The position numbers were made by a program, and so were the translations under genes. From positions 124,001-188,000 of the forward strand of contig NZ_JAANCM010000001.1 in assembly GCF_011603255.1 (NCBI RefSeq): DNA of 64,000 nucleotides, given 5' to 3'. Positions 27,001-37,105 of this stretch are shown piece after piece. How positions within the stretch are numbered: position 1 is the stretch's first letter; the number at the start of each line of letters is the position of its first letter. Under the pieces are notes generated by a model. The model was given only the letters and a program-made list of their open reading frames with translations, had not been told where the DNA came from and searched no databases. Source of the DNA: Ferranicluibacter rubi (GTDB lineage: Bacteria; Pseudomonadota; Alphaproteobacteria; Rhizobiales; Rhizobiaceae).

Positions 27001-28159
27001 TCAGGCTGCAATCGCGGACGCGGAAGCGCGGGTGGAGGCGCTTCAGATCGAGACCGAGGAGCTGCGCGCGATCCTGGAAACGGCAACGGACGGCGTCGTG
27101 GTGATGGGTACGGATGGCGATATCCGGTCGCTAAACCGCTCCGCCAATGCGCTGTTCAACTATAATGATGCCGATGTGATCGGTAAGCCGTTTGCCACTC
27201 TGTTTGCGCATGAGAGCCAGCGTGCGGTCATGGATTATCTCGCGGGTCTTGCCGGCCACGGCGTTGCCAGCGTGCTCAACGACGGACGCGAAGTGATCGG
27301 CCGGGAGGCGTCGGGCGGGTTCATTCCGCTGTTCATGACCATGGGTCGCCTGTCGTCTTCCAGCGGCTATTGCGCCGTCATTCGCGATATCACGCAGTGG
27401 AAGCGCACGGAGGAAGAACTGCGCAGCGCCAAGCGGGCGGCGGAAACGGCGAATGCGCACAAGACGGATTTTCTGGCGCGCGTCAGCCATGAGATCCGCA
27501 CGCCGCTCAACGCCATCATCGGCTTTTCCGACATGATGGCGAGCGAGCATTTCGGGCCGATCGGCAGTGCGCGCTATATCGAATATGCCAGCGATATCGG
27601 CCGGTCCGGTCGCCATGTACTGGATATCGTCAACGATCTCCTCGACATATCGAAGATCGAAGCCGGCGAAATGGAGCTGGACTTTGCCGCCGTCGAGATC
27701 AACGAGGCGGTTTCGGAAGCCGTTTCGCTGGTGCAGCCGCAGGCCAATGCCCAACGCGTCATCATCCGCACGTCGCTGTCGACCTCGGTGCCCAGCGTTG
27801 TTGCCGATAACCGGTCGATCAAGCAGATCGCGCTGAACATCCTTGCCAATGCCATTCGCTTCACCCCGGCCGGCGGGCAGATCGTGGTGTCCACAGCTTA
27901 CGAAGCAAATGGCAGCGTGATGCTGCGCATCCGCGACACCGGTGTCGGCATGACGCGGACCGAGCTTGAACAGGCCATGAAACCTTTCCGGCAGGTGACG
28001 ACCGGCACGCGCATGCGTGGCGAGGGTACGGGGCTGGGCTTGCCGCTGACGAAGGCGATGGCGGAAGCCAACCGCGCATTGTTCGCCATCAACTCGGCGC
28101 CGAACGAAGGCACGCTGGTGGAAATCACGTTCCCGTCGCAGCGGGTTCTGGCCAACTGA
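24053..28159 (+). CDS. PAS-domain sensor histidine kinase, PdhS/CbrA-like, with long acidic linkers
   Basis: A 1368-residue cytoplasmic kinase; no membrane segment is seen. Residues about 1-230 are an unassigned N-terminal domain. Residues 233-425 and about 545-840 are Asp/Glu/Ala/Val-rich low-complexity stretches. PAS-like domains lie near 430-545, 843-960 and 1004-1125. The HisKA box has the phospho-His at H1146 (SHEIRTPLNAIIGFSD), followed by DLLDISKIEAGEMEL. The ATPase domain shows N box NILANAIRF, RIRDTGVGM and GTGLGLPL. The dimerisation domain (FGPIGSARYIEYASDI) is of the PdhS/CbrA/PleC/DivJ kind that controls the DivK-CtrA cell-cycle relay in rhizobia and Brucella. Longer than the usual members because of the acidic linkers. 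Confidence 0.88.
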   Translation: MPVKSYPFIDIAVHERVRDHFARGDAAILFAPDLSRVLWSNGEGAALFGLGSIYDFLDGGPSAASVAFRQLQSTARQLREAGETRRFLMRMSAGFQSVTVNAELALIDVRAGERAILFTAPRLAPSRAGRPVPVAEMAARMISGFDDPDTHMAVLDGAGAVLASSPQFPALGMTQQTLLSLVEAVGRDSDWLLKRPVPTGKGTLPAAIGKVSADPALHLLFAVETILGHMDATSDVSVPAEAAAAAAEPPASAEAADLDVSEAVDIADVEVRDSHVEAEEVAADVFEPVDSLDVAPDGSSSDIEQDDETIATAASDDEALDLVEDTTVADEPADVLPVVDEAADVDVTDVDQDVPATDAHNGLDDVVEEAEPVGVDVEETSSEVIDAAGDEVAASDDLTAKTHAEGDASGSDDVAVAEPAAFAFDPAMRSIRFVWKIGADGRFSEISREFALAVGPQAADVLGQSFADLAARFALDPDGAIVELLNRRDTWSGKTVLWPVEGEALCVPVDLAALPTYSRNREFDGFRGFGIVRVSDAVADPSARGLNLAGLPTVAEDVEPAQDAEVLGEALDETPALPDEDFASNAQRETLEDDGSFFVAADEDPSSSDATDTTDTVADDLVPLEDGLPRDPFMGERPALKLVETPSRRHSDKIVPIDDARPVSTETLTRSEQAAFREIARQLTTTFGKRTEPAGSPVEGETDAERSAADLETGAEVGQNDVRAEDAITEEAVAGAPDEVEAAGDATSDADETLAAGDDTVATTEPEHGDEHKPADAAEDVADADDHRPAADAEDDAALTADEETPAVDAADVPAEEVLEPVAAGELGADDEAGDKDVVLSPAMIDRMESAVLIHSGDELYHANAAFLELTGYHTLQDLRVEGGIDALFVGEDEGILDVPPGAMMMIRNDGRLVPVTARLQAIPFDDKGVALMMSLVLVETLPADAAPVEDEGLLEGERVTDIAESHADAPEIVEAGSSSIADQAAIADAEARVEALQIETEELRAILETATDGVVVMGTDGDIRSLNRSANALFNYNDADVIGKPFATLFAHESQRAVMDYLAGLAGHGVASVLNDGREVIGREASGGFIPLFMTMGRLSSSSGYCAVIRDITQWKRTEEELRSAKRAAETANAHKTDFLARVSHEIRTPLNAIIGFSDMMASEHFGPIGSARYIEYASDIGRSGRHVLDIVNDLLDISKIEAGEMELDFAAVEINEAVSEAVSLVQPQANAQRVIIRTSLSTSVPSVVADNRSIKQIALNILANAIRFTPAGGQIVVSTAYEANGSVMLRIRDTGVGMTRTELEQAMKPFRQVTTGTRMRGEGTGLGLPLTKAMAEANRALFAINSAPNEGTLVEITFPSQRVLAN

Positions 28160-28484
28160 TTGCTCTCGCGGAAACCGCGGTTCGAAAGGGAGGCAGCCAT
28201 CGGTCTGCCTCAAGTTGAGTGCTTTCGAACACGTACAATCGACATCATGTCGGAGATCCGGCTTTGCCGGCGCAAGGTCTGTCATGGATCTGCGAGAGCC
28301 CAACCATGACGGTGCGGACGATAAGGAAGACTTAACAACCGCTCCCTGCAATCTTGTCGTTGAAAGAGACGATGCAACCTCTATGGAGGGCTTTCCGGCG
28401 GAAAGCGCATGTTTTCGGCCGTCGTTATTTATTAGAGGGCTTACTTCACAATGGGACTTCGGAGCCTCGACGCTCGCGCCTGTC
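28160..28484. other. Convergent intergenic region after the histidine kinase
   Basis: About 325 bp between two converging genes. A 7-bp hairpin (28190-28196 with 28205-28211), 30 bp after the kinase stop, may assist termination. The rest holds nothing I can assign. Confidence 0.45.
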
Positions 28485-30440
<1,956 letters not shown>

Positions 30441-30582
30441 GTTCCCCTCATACGCGGCACTCGATCTATAACACGTCGTCGCACGGGGTAAACGGACCTT
30501 GGCGAACCCTTGCCGATTTCACGCCGAGCCGCTCACGTTGTGCGTGTCGAACCCCGACGTGAGAGGTGACCGGACCTCATGA

Positions 30583-30615
30583 CGAAGGCCCGGCAGAGGT
30601 CTTGCCGGGCCTTCG
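30583..30615 (-). terminator. Strong GC-rich hairpin after the 79-residue gene
   Basis: A perfect 13-bp stem (30583-30595 with 30603-30615) and 7-base loop, 20 bp after the stop codon of the small gene. It has no T run, as is common for GC-rich terminators in this group. Confidence 0.6.
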
Positions 30616-30634
30616 ATCACAGCCGGTGGCGGTA

Positions 30635-30874
30635 TCAGCCACGGCTCTGGGTAACGATGACAGGGATCATCAGGTCACCCCAGTTGCCTTCGCCGGCGTG
30701 ATGGCGGGCGGAGCGGACGAGCTCGACCGAAACACCAGCCTCGACAGCCTTCATGATGGTGTGGTTCAGGCGGTGCAGGTCGTTGGCGACCATACGGATC
30801 GCGGCCTGCTGGTCGGTGGTCATGCTGGATGCCTGTTCGTCTGCGCGTTCTTTGACGCGGGTCTGGATCGTCAT
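30635..30874 (-). CDS. Small conserved-looking hypothetical protein (79 aa)
   Basis: 79 residues with no signal peptide or membrane segment. The middle is helical (TDQQAAIRMVANDLHRLNHTIMKAVEAGVSVE) and the C-terminus holds an aromatic/His-rich stretch (SARHHAGEGNWGDL). An AGGAAAGGACG ribosome site precedes the ATG. I do not recognise a family. It lies 92 bp downstream of another small gene on the same strand and ends in a strong hairpin, both supporting that it is a real gene. Confidence 0.65.
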   Translation of the reverse strand: MTIQTRVKERADEQASSMTTDQQAAIRMVANDLHRLNHTIMKAVEAGVSVELVRSARHHAGEGNWGDLMIPVIVTQSRG

Positions 30875-30966
30875 TGTGGTCGTCCTTTCCTGAGGAATTA
30901 TGGGTCTTTAGGCGTTACGGGCTCTCGGGAATTCCGGGCCTTGGTTCGGATAGGGTGTGCCGACGT

Positions 30967-31215
30967 CTAACCGTCGATCGGAAGGCGGGCGCGAACCACC
31001 TGCTTTGCCTGGTTGCCGGACAGGACGTCCAGGCCTGTGAAGGAGGCTTCCTCGCGGAGACGCTTCCAGAGGCGGTTCGCGCCGTTCCTTGCCAGCGTCG
31101 AGCGATGGGCGACGGAGCCAGGAAGGCGCGCCACATCGTCCACCGGAATGATCCGCACGACCTTGTCAAAGCCGCCGGCCGAAGCGGAAAACACCGTCGT
31201 GTCAAGTTTCGTCAT
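30967..31215 (-). CDS. Small hypothetical protein (82 aa)
   Basis: 82 residues from the ATG at 31215, chosen because an AGGAGG ribosome site lies 8 bp upstream; an alternative start at 31233 lacks one. Seen: VVRIIPVDDVARLPG, then a basic helix (LARNGANRLWKRLREEAS) and a C-terminal KQVVRARLPIDG. Not recognised. It is divergent from the ScfR-like regulator, sharing a 214-bp promoter region, and lies upstream of the 79-residue gene. Confidence 0.6.
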   Translation of the reverse strand: MTKLDTTVFSASAGGFDKVVRIIPVDDVARLPGSVAHRSTLARNGANRLWKRLREEASFTGLDVLSGNQAKQVVRARLPIDG

Positions 31216-31355
31216 GAGATCCTCCTCTCGCATCGATCACCTGGGGACCGTCTCCAGATCCTCCGTGATCCCTGCAGAGAGATGTACCGAATGATCGAAT
31301 TTTTCGCCAATGGTTTCAGGGTATTGCGACCCCGAAAGAGGTTATACTGTCTTGT

Positions 31356-31423
31356 CTTTTACATCACAGGTCTGTAATATTGTAAAAGTAGTCAAAGGCT
31401 CACTGGTCGGTCGCGGTGTAAAA
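31356..31423. promoter_or_regulatory. TGTAAAAG repeats upstream of the ScfR-like gene
   Basis: CTTTTACA (31356-31363) and its exact complement TGTAAAAG (31381-31388) form an inverted repeat. A third TGTAAAA is at 31417-31423, 7 bp before the start codon. This arrangement suggests an autoregulatory operator, possibly also affecting the divergent small gene. Confidence 0.5.
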
Positions 31424-31429
31424 TTTGTC

Positions 31430-32839
31430 ATGAGCGAAAACAAGATCTTTGCCGGGCCGCGTGTCCGCCGTATCCGCAACGGACTGTCGCTGACGCAGAC
31501 GGCCATGGCCGAGGCGCTCGGGATCTCGCCATCCTATCTCAACCTGATCGAGCGCAACCAGCGCCCGCTGACGGTGCAGCTGCTCCTGAAGCTGGCCGCC
31601 GTCTACCAGATCGACCTTGCGGAACTGCGCGGGCAGGCCTCCGACAGCCTGGGCGAGCTGCGCGCCGTATTCGCCGATCCGCTGCTTTCGGGCGAGCTGC
31701 CGGGTGATCAGGAGCTGATCGAGATCGCGGAAGCGGCGCCGAATGCGGCGATGGGGCTGATCAAGCTTTACCGGGCCTACAAGGAACAGGGCTCCCGACT
31801 GAAGGATCTGACGAGCCTGCTGTCCGGCCAGGATCAGGCTGCAGCCCTCAGCGGCGCCCGCCTGCCGATGGACGAGGTGCGCGAGATCTTCGAGACCCGG
31901 CCCTATCATTTCGCGCGGCTCGATGCGGCAGCCGAGGCGTTTCATCAGCGGCTGGCACCCGGAGACGACCTGCAGACGGCGCTGAAGGACTGGCTGCGGC
32001 GCGACCATGGGCTCGCGGTGCGCACCCTGCCGATCCACGTCATGCCGGATCTTCGCCGCCGGTTCGATCGGCATTCGCTGCGCCTGTTCCTGTCCGAACG
32101 CCTGTCGGCCGAGGACCAGCTTTGCGAAATCGCCATGGAGGCTGCGCATTTCGCCATGCCGGAGGCGCTTGCCGAAGAGCTGGCGGCTCTGCCGCTCACC
32201 TCCGGCGAAGCGCGGCGCATCGCCCGGTTCGAGCTGGCCCGTTATGCCGCGCTGGCGCTGATGATGCCTTACGGCACCTTCCTCGACATCTGTCGGCGCG
32301 TGCAGTTCGATATAGACCTCGTGCGGGTGCGCATGCGGGTGAGCTTCGAGCAGGCGGCAAGTCGCATGGTGACGTTGCAGCGAAGCGGTGCGCTCGGGCC
32401 TCCCTTCTTCCTTCTGGAAATCGACCATGCCGGCAACCGGCTGCGCGCGCGCGGCGCGGCGGGCTTTCCGCATCGGGCCTTCGGCGGCGGATGCGTGAAA
32501 CTGAGCCTGCATGCGACCTTCGCCCAGCCGGGGCAGATCCTGGTGGAGCGCGCCGAGATGCCGGCTGGCGCCAGCTTCCTTCTCGTCGCGCGAACGACGG
32601 ACGGGCCACGTTCGGGCTTCAACGAGCGCGTGCGGCGCACCGCGCTTCTGCTCGGCTGCGAGGCGGGACAGGCCGGCGAGACGGTCTATGCCGCCGTGCC
32701 CGCGCCGCCGCTTGCCGCGGGCACCGCCTGTCGCCTCTGCGAGCGCCAGGGCTGTCTTGCGCGCGCCGAACCGCCGGTGACGCGCCCCCTCGGGCTCGAT
32801 GAAATGGTGGCCGGGCTGAGCGTCTTCGACTTCCAGTAA
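31430..32839 (+). CDS. Short-chain fatty acyl regulator, ScfR/RamB-type (XRE + IrrE-like)
   Basis: 469 residues. The N-terminal XRE helix-turn-helix (about residues 5-62: VRRIRNGLSLTQTAMAEALGISPSYLNLIERNQRPLT in outline) is followed by an IrrE/ImmA-like domain of the ScfR group. The C-terminal DUF2083-type region ends in a Cys cluster (ACRLCERQGCLARAEPP). Proteins with this architecture sense acyl-CoA and control acetate, propionate or glyoxylate-cycle genes. The ATG at 31430 was chosen because MSENKIFAGPRVRR is the typical opening; the frame is open upstream without features. Its neighbours are acyl/PHB genes. Confidence 0.85.
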   Translation: MSENKIFAGPRVRRIRNGLSLTQTAMAEALGISPSYLNLIERNQRPLTVQLLLKLAAVYQIDLAELRGQASDSLGELRAVFADPLLSGELPGDQELIEIAEAAPNAAMGLIKLYRAYKEQGSRLKDLTSLLSGQDQAAALSGARLPMDEVREIFETRPYHFARLDAAAEAFHQRLAPGDDLQTALKDWLRRDHGLAVRTLPIHVMPDLRRRFDRHSLRLFLSERLSAEDQLCEIAMEAAHFAMPEALAEELAALPLTSGEARRIARFELARYAALALMMPYGTFLDICRRVQFDIDLVRVRMRVSFEQAASRMVTLQRSGALGPPFFLLEIDHAGNRLRARGAAGFPHRAFGGGCVKLSLHATFAQPGQILVERAEMPAGASFLLVARTTDGPRSGFNERVRRTALLLGCEAGQAGETVYAAVPAPPLAAGTACRLCERQGCLARAEPPVTRPLGLDEMVAGLSVFDFQ

Positions 32840-32983
32840 CGAAAGACGAACGCTGTCTGCGGCGGTTCCCGTGGATGTCCCTCGCGGGCGTCGTTCGCGG
32901 GTGCGAAAGGTCTTGAGCTTCGATGGAAAGCTGCTTAACCTTTCGTTACGCGGCTGAGGCCGCGAACAATAAAGGGGAATAGC

Positions 32984-34078
32984 ATGTCGTTGAAGTTCGT
33001 CAGCCTGGTCACTGGCCTCGTCCTGGCCGGATCCGCAGGGTTTGCGAGCGCGCAGGAGCGCGTCGTCAATGTCTACAACTGGTCCGACTACATCGATGCC
33101 AGCATCCTTGAGGACTTCACCAAGGAAACCGGCATCAAGGTCGTCTACGACGTGTTCGATTCCAACGAGATCGTGGAGACCAAGCTTCTGGCCGGCGGCA
33201 CCGGTTACGACGTCGTGGTTCCCACGGCCGACTTTCTCCAGCGCCAGATCAAGGCCGGCGTGTTCCAGAAGCTCGACAAGTCGAAGCTGCCGAATATCGC
33301 CAACATGTGGGACATGGTGATGCAGCGCACCGCCCGCTACGACCCCGGCAACGAATATGCCGTGGACTATATGTGGGGCACCAATGGCATCGGTTACAAT
33401 GTCGCCAAGGCCAAGGAAATCCTCGGCTCCGACGCGCGGCCCGGCCTCGAAGTCCTGTTCGATCCGGCGATTGCCGCGAAGTTCAAGGATTGCGGCATCT
33501 ACGTGCTCGATGCGCCGAAGGACGTGCTGCCATCCGCCCTCACCTATCTCGGCCTCGATCCCGACAGCCACGACCAGGCAGATCTCGACAAGGCCGGCGA
33601 GCTGATGCTGAAGGCACGCCCCTTCATCCGCAAGTTCCATTCGTCCGAATACATCAATGCGCTCGCCAATGGCGATATCTGCATCGCCTTCGGTTATTCC
33701 GGCGATCTGCTGCAGGCCCGCTCGCGCGCCGAGGAAGCCAAGGCCGGCGTCGAGGTGAACTATTCCATCCCGTCGCAGGGCGCGCAGATGTGGTTCGACA
33801 TGATGGCGATCCCCGCCGATGCACCGCATCTGGAAGAGGCCCATGCCTTCATCAACTACATGATGAAGCCGGAGGTGATCGCGAAGGCGTCCGATTACGT
33901 CTTCTACGCCAACGGCAATAAGGCCTCCCAAAAGTTCGTCTCCAAGGACATTCTCGAGGATCCCGCGGTCTACCCGGACGAGGCGACGATGGCCAAGCTC
34001 TACACCATCTCTCCCTGGGACCCGAAAACGCAGCGCGTGGCGACACGCCTCTGGACCCGGGTTCTCACAGGTCAGTAA
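32984..34078 (+). CDS. potF: Polyamine (putrescine) ABC transporter binding protein
   Basis: 364 residues, family-1-like polyamine-binding protein. A signal peptide is cut after ASA (residue 23), then QERVVNVYNWSDYI, the PotD/PotF hallmark, and further EIVETKLLAGGTGYDVVVP and DYMWGTNGIGYN segments that line the polyamine pocket. It delivers putrescine-type ligands to PotGHI. It is followed by a terminator-like hairpin before potG. PotF (putrescine) is chosen over PotD by overall likeness and by the nearby puuAB genes; spermidine cannot be excluded. Confidence 0.92.
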   Translation: MSLKFVSLVTGLVLAGSAGFASAQERVVNVYNWSDYIDASILEDFTKETGIKVVYDVFDSNEIVETKLLAGGTGYDVVVPTADFLQRQIKAGVFQKLDKSKLPNIANMWDMVMQRTARYDPGNEYAVDYMWGTNGIGYNVAKAKEILGSDARPGLEVLFDPAIAAKFKDCGIYVLDAPKDVLPSALTYLGLDPDSHDQADLDKAGELMLKARPFIRKFHSSEYINALANGDICIAFGYSGDLLQARSRAEEAKAGVEVNYSIPSQGAQMWFDMMAIPADAPHLEEAHAFINYMMKPEVIAKASDYVFYANGNKASQKFVSKDILEDPAVYPDEATMAKLYTISPWDPKTQRVATRLWTRVLTGQ

Positions 34079-34089
34079 GTCCTTCCTTC

Positions 34090-34122
34090 AATGCCCGGTT
34101 CTCCTAAGTTCCGGGCATTTTC
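34090..34122 (+). terminator. Intercistronic terminator-like hairpin between potF and potG
   Basis: A perfect 9-bp stem (34090-34098 with 34111-34119), 12-base loop, then a T run, 11 bp after the potF stop. It should limit transcription into potGHI. Confidence 0.8.
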
Positions 34123-34181
34123 CATCCTGCGGCGTCCTCTCTTCAGCTCACGCGGCCTTGCGGCCCATCGGGAACCCCTTC

Positions 34182-35324
34182 ATGAAGTCTCTTGGCAGCA
34201 TTCGCCGCTCCTTTTCTCCCTGGACCGATCCCTCGTCCAAACCCTTTATCTCCTTTCGCAACGTCACCAAGCGCTTCGGCGATTTCGTCGCGGTCGACGA
34301 TCTCTCGCTCGATATCTACACGCGCGAATTCCACGCCCTGCTCGGCGCGTCCGGCTGCGGAAAATCGACGCTGTTGCGGATGCTCGCCGGCTTCGAGCAG
34401 CCGACCTCGGGCGAGATCATCCTCGACGGGCAGAATCTGGCAGGCATTCCGCCCTATCGCCGCCCCGTCAACATGATGTTCCAGTCCTATGCCCTGTTTC
34501 CGCACATGACGGTGGAGACCAACATCGCCTTCGGGCTGAAACAGGACGGCATGCCGAAACCGGCGATCGCCGAGCGCGTGACGCAGATGCTGAAGCTCGT
34601 GAAGATGGAGCAGTTCGCCAAGCGCAAGCCGCACCAGCTGTCCGGTGGCCAGCGGCAGCGCGTGGCGCTGGCCCGGTCGCTCGCCAAGCAGCCGAAGGTG
34701 CTGCTGCTCGACGAACCGCTCGGCGCGCTCGACAAGAAGCTGCGCGAGGAAACCCAGTTCGAGCTGATGGACCTGCAGCAGGATCTGGGCCTCACCTTCG
34801 TCGTCGTGACGCACGACCAGGAAGAGGCGATGACCATGGCCGACCGCATCGCCGTGATGGCGCATGGCAAGGTCATTCAGGTGGCGACGCCGGCCGAGAT
34901 CTACGAGGCGCCGAACTCCCGCTTCGTGGCCGACTTCATCGGCGACGTGAACATCTTCGACGGCACGGTCTCGCGGGCGCAGGCCTCCGAAATCCGCATC
35001 GAGGCGGATGCGGGCTTTGCCATCGAGGCGGCCAGCAGCGAACATCCGAGCGAGGGCGCCAAAGCCGGCTTTGCCATCCGCCCGGAAAAGATCCGCGTCG
35101 GGCGGCAGGTGCCGGCCGGAAGCCCCGTCAACGCGGCGGAGGGCGAGCTCTGGGATATCGCCTATCTCGGCGACATGACCGTCTATCACGTCAAGCTGAA
35201 CAGCGGCAAAGTCGTCAAGGCATCGTCGCTGAATGCGGTGCGCGCCGTCGAGGACCCGCTCGGCTACGACCAGAAAGTCTGGATCTCGTTCGACCGGGAT
35301 GCCGGCGTCGTGCTGAAGGATTGA
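34182..35324 (+). CDS. potG: Polyamine ABC transporter ATPase
   Basis: 380 residues. The nucleotide-binding subunit energising polyamine uptake. Walker A is GASGCGKST (residues 55-63), the signature is LSGGQ (153-157), Walker B is LLLDEP (174-179), with the H-loop in VVVTHDQEEAMT. A C-terminal TOBE-type domain follows (about 285-375). The start MKSLGSIRRSFSPW follows a short AACCCC spacer; another in-frame start at 34158 is possible. It is 5 bp upstream of potH. Confidence 0.93.
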   Translation: MKSLGSIRRSFSPWTDPSSKPFISFRNVTKRFGDFVAVDDLSLDIYTREFHALLGASGCGKSTLLRMLAGFEQPTSGEIILDGQNLAGIPPYRRPVNMMFQSYALFPHMTVETNIAFGLKQDGMPKPAIAERVTQMLKLVKMEQFAKRKPHQLSGGQRQRVALARSLAKQPKVLLLDEPLGALDKKLREETQFELMDLQQDLGLTFVVVTHDQEEAMTMADRIAVMAHGKVIQVATPAEIYEAPNSRFVADFIGDVNIFDGTVSRAQASEIRIEADAGFAIEAASSEHPSEGAKAGFAIRPEKIRVGRQVPAGSPVNAAEGELWDIAYLGDMTVYHVKLNSGKVVKASSLNAVRAVEDPLGYDQKVWISFDRDAGVVLKD

Positions 35325-35329
35325 GCCCG

Positions 35330-36241
35330 ATGAACAGGCTGCTCCCCGCCATCGTCAACCGTCTCGTGATCATCATCCCCTATGCGTGGCTGCTGGTCTT
35401 CTTCCTCATCCCCTTTGTCATCGTGCTGCGGATCTCGCTGTCGGAAGCCGCCATCGCCATGCCGCCCTACCTTCCTGTCTTCGCCTGGGCGGACGGCCTT
35501 TCGGGCTTCATCGACAATATCCGGCAGTTCTCCTTCGACAACTATGTCTGGCTGACGGAGGATGCGCTCTACACGAACGCCTACCTTTCCAGCCTCACGA
35601 TCGCGCTGATCTCGACCGCGCTGACCCTGCTCATCGCCTATCCCATTGCCTACGGCATGGCGAAGGCGCCTGCGACGCTGCGCCCGACGCTGCTGATGCT
35701 GGTGATCCTGCCGTTCTGGACGAGCTTCCTCATCCGCGTCTACGCCTGGATCGCCATCCTGAAACCAGAAGGCCTGCTCAACCAGCTTCTGCTGTCCGTC
35801 GGACTGATCAGCGAGCCGTTGATCATCCTCAACACCAATACCGCAATCTATATCGGCATCGTCTATTCCTACCTGCCCTTCATGGTGCTGCCGCTCTATT
35901 CCACGCTCGAAAAGATGGATCACAGCCTGACGGAAGCCGCACAGGATCTCGGCTGCACGCCGATCTCGGCCTTCTGGCGCATCACCTTTCCGCTGTCGCT
36001 GCCGGGCGTCGTCGCCGGCTGCCTGCTGGTGTTCATTCCCGCCGTCGGCGAGTTCGTCATTCCCGATTTGCTCGGCGGCTCGGAAACACTGATGATCGGC
36101 AAGACGCTCTGGAACGAGTTCAACGCCAACCGGGACTGGCCCGTATCTTCGGCGGTCGCGGCCATCCTTCTGATGATCCTCGTGGTGCCGATCATGTTCT
36201 TCCAGAATGCGCAGTCGCGCCTCGATCGCGAGGGCCGATAG
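35330..36241 (+). CDS. potH: Polyamine ABC transporter permease PotH
   Basis: 303 residues, six predicted membrane helices, the first at about residues 16-36. The EAA loop is in DHSLTEAAQDLGCTPISAFWRITFPLSLPG, which contacts PotG. It pairs with PotI to form the channel. Short gaps on both sides (5 bp from potG, 2 bp to potI) indicate one operon. Confidence 0.93.
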   Translation: MNRLLPAIVNRLVIIIPYAWLLVFFLIPFVIVLRISLSEAAIAMPPYLPVFAWADGLSGFIDNIRQFSFDNYVWLTEDALYTNAYLSSLTIALISTALTLLIAYPIAYGMAKAPATLRPTLLMLVILPFWTSFLIRVYAWIAILKPEGLLNQLLLSVGLISEPLIILNTNTAIYIGIVYSYLPFMVLPLYSTLEKMDHSLTEAAQDLGCTPISAFWRITFPLSLPGVVAGCLLVFIPAVGEFVIPDLLGGSETLMIGKTLWNEFNANRDWPVSSAVAAILLMILVVPIMFFQNAQSRLDREGR

Positions 36242-36243
36242 CC

Positions 36244-37062
36244 ATGAACCGCTGGTCCCGCTTCAACATCGCCTCGATTGTCATCGGCTTTGCGTTCCTC
36301 TATCTGCCGATCGTGCTGCTCGTCGTCTTCTCGTTCAATGCGTCGAAGCTCGTCACCGTCTGGGCTGGGTTCTCGACACAATGGTACGGGCAGCTCTTCC
36401 GCAACCAGGCCCTGATGGATGCCGCCTGGGTCACGGTGCGCGTCGGCCTGCTCTCGGCGACCGTCGCAACCGTGCTCGGCACGCTCGCCGCTCTTGCCAT
36501 GACGCGTTACCAGCGTTTTCACGGCCGGGTGCTGTTTTCGGGCATGATCTATGCGCCGCTCGTGATGCCGGAGGTGATCACGGGCCTGTCGATGCTGCTG
36601 CTCTTCGTCGCGATCGGCTTCGATCGCGGCTTCTGGACGCTGACGATCGCGCACATCACCTTCACCATGTGCTTCGTCGCGGTCGTCATCCAGTCTCGGC
36701 TGGCGAGCTTCGACAGGTCGATCGAGGAGGCCGCCCTCGACCTCGGCGCAACGCCGACCGCGACCTTCTTTCAGGTGACGCTGCCCGTCATCGCGCCTGC
36801 CGTCTTCTCCGGCTGGGTGCTCGCTTTCACGCTCTCGCTCGATGACCTCGTCATCTCCAGCTTCACCTCCGGCCCCGGCGCGACCACGCTACCGATGAAG
36901 ATCTACAGCCAGGTACGCCTCGGCGTCACGCCCGAGATCAACGCCGCCTGCACCATCCTCATCGGCATCGTCGCCACCGGCGTCCTCATCACTTCCATCG
37001 TCTCCCGCCGCCAGCAGATCCAGCGGGAACGGGATGAGCGCGCGGCGTTTGCTGCAGGGTGA
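36244..37062 (+). CDS. potI: Polyamine ABC transporter permease PotI
   Basis: 272 residues, six helices. The EAA loop is SIEEAALDLGATPTATFFQVTLPVIAP. It opens NRWSRFNIASIVIGFAFLYLPIVLL, typical of PotI. Last gene of potFGHI; the operon ends in the RIME-like repeat at 37106-37260, whose right arm is followed by a long T run. Confidence 0.93.
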   Translation: MNRWSRFNIASIVIGFAFLYLPIVLLVVFSFNASKLVTVWAGFSTQWYGQLFRNQALMDAAWVTVRVGLLSATVATVLGTLAALAMTRYQRFHGRVLFSGMIYAPLVMPEVITGLSMLLLFVAIGFDRGFWTLTIAHITFTMCFVAVVIQSRLASFDRSIEEAALDLGATPTATFFQVTLPVIAPAVFSGWVLAFTLSLDDLVISSFTSGPGATTLPMKIYSQVRLGVTPEINAACTILIGIVATGVLITSIVSRRQQIQRERDERAAFAAG

Positions 37063-37105
37063 GCGAGGCATGGTGAGGATGCGCAGGATCCGGTGGCGAG
37101 GAAGA

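Noticed and set aside
31400-33931. Long minus-strand frame opposite the ScfR-like and potF genes
   Set aside because: The plus-strand products match known families; the antisense product has no recognisable feature.
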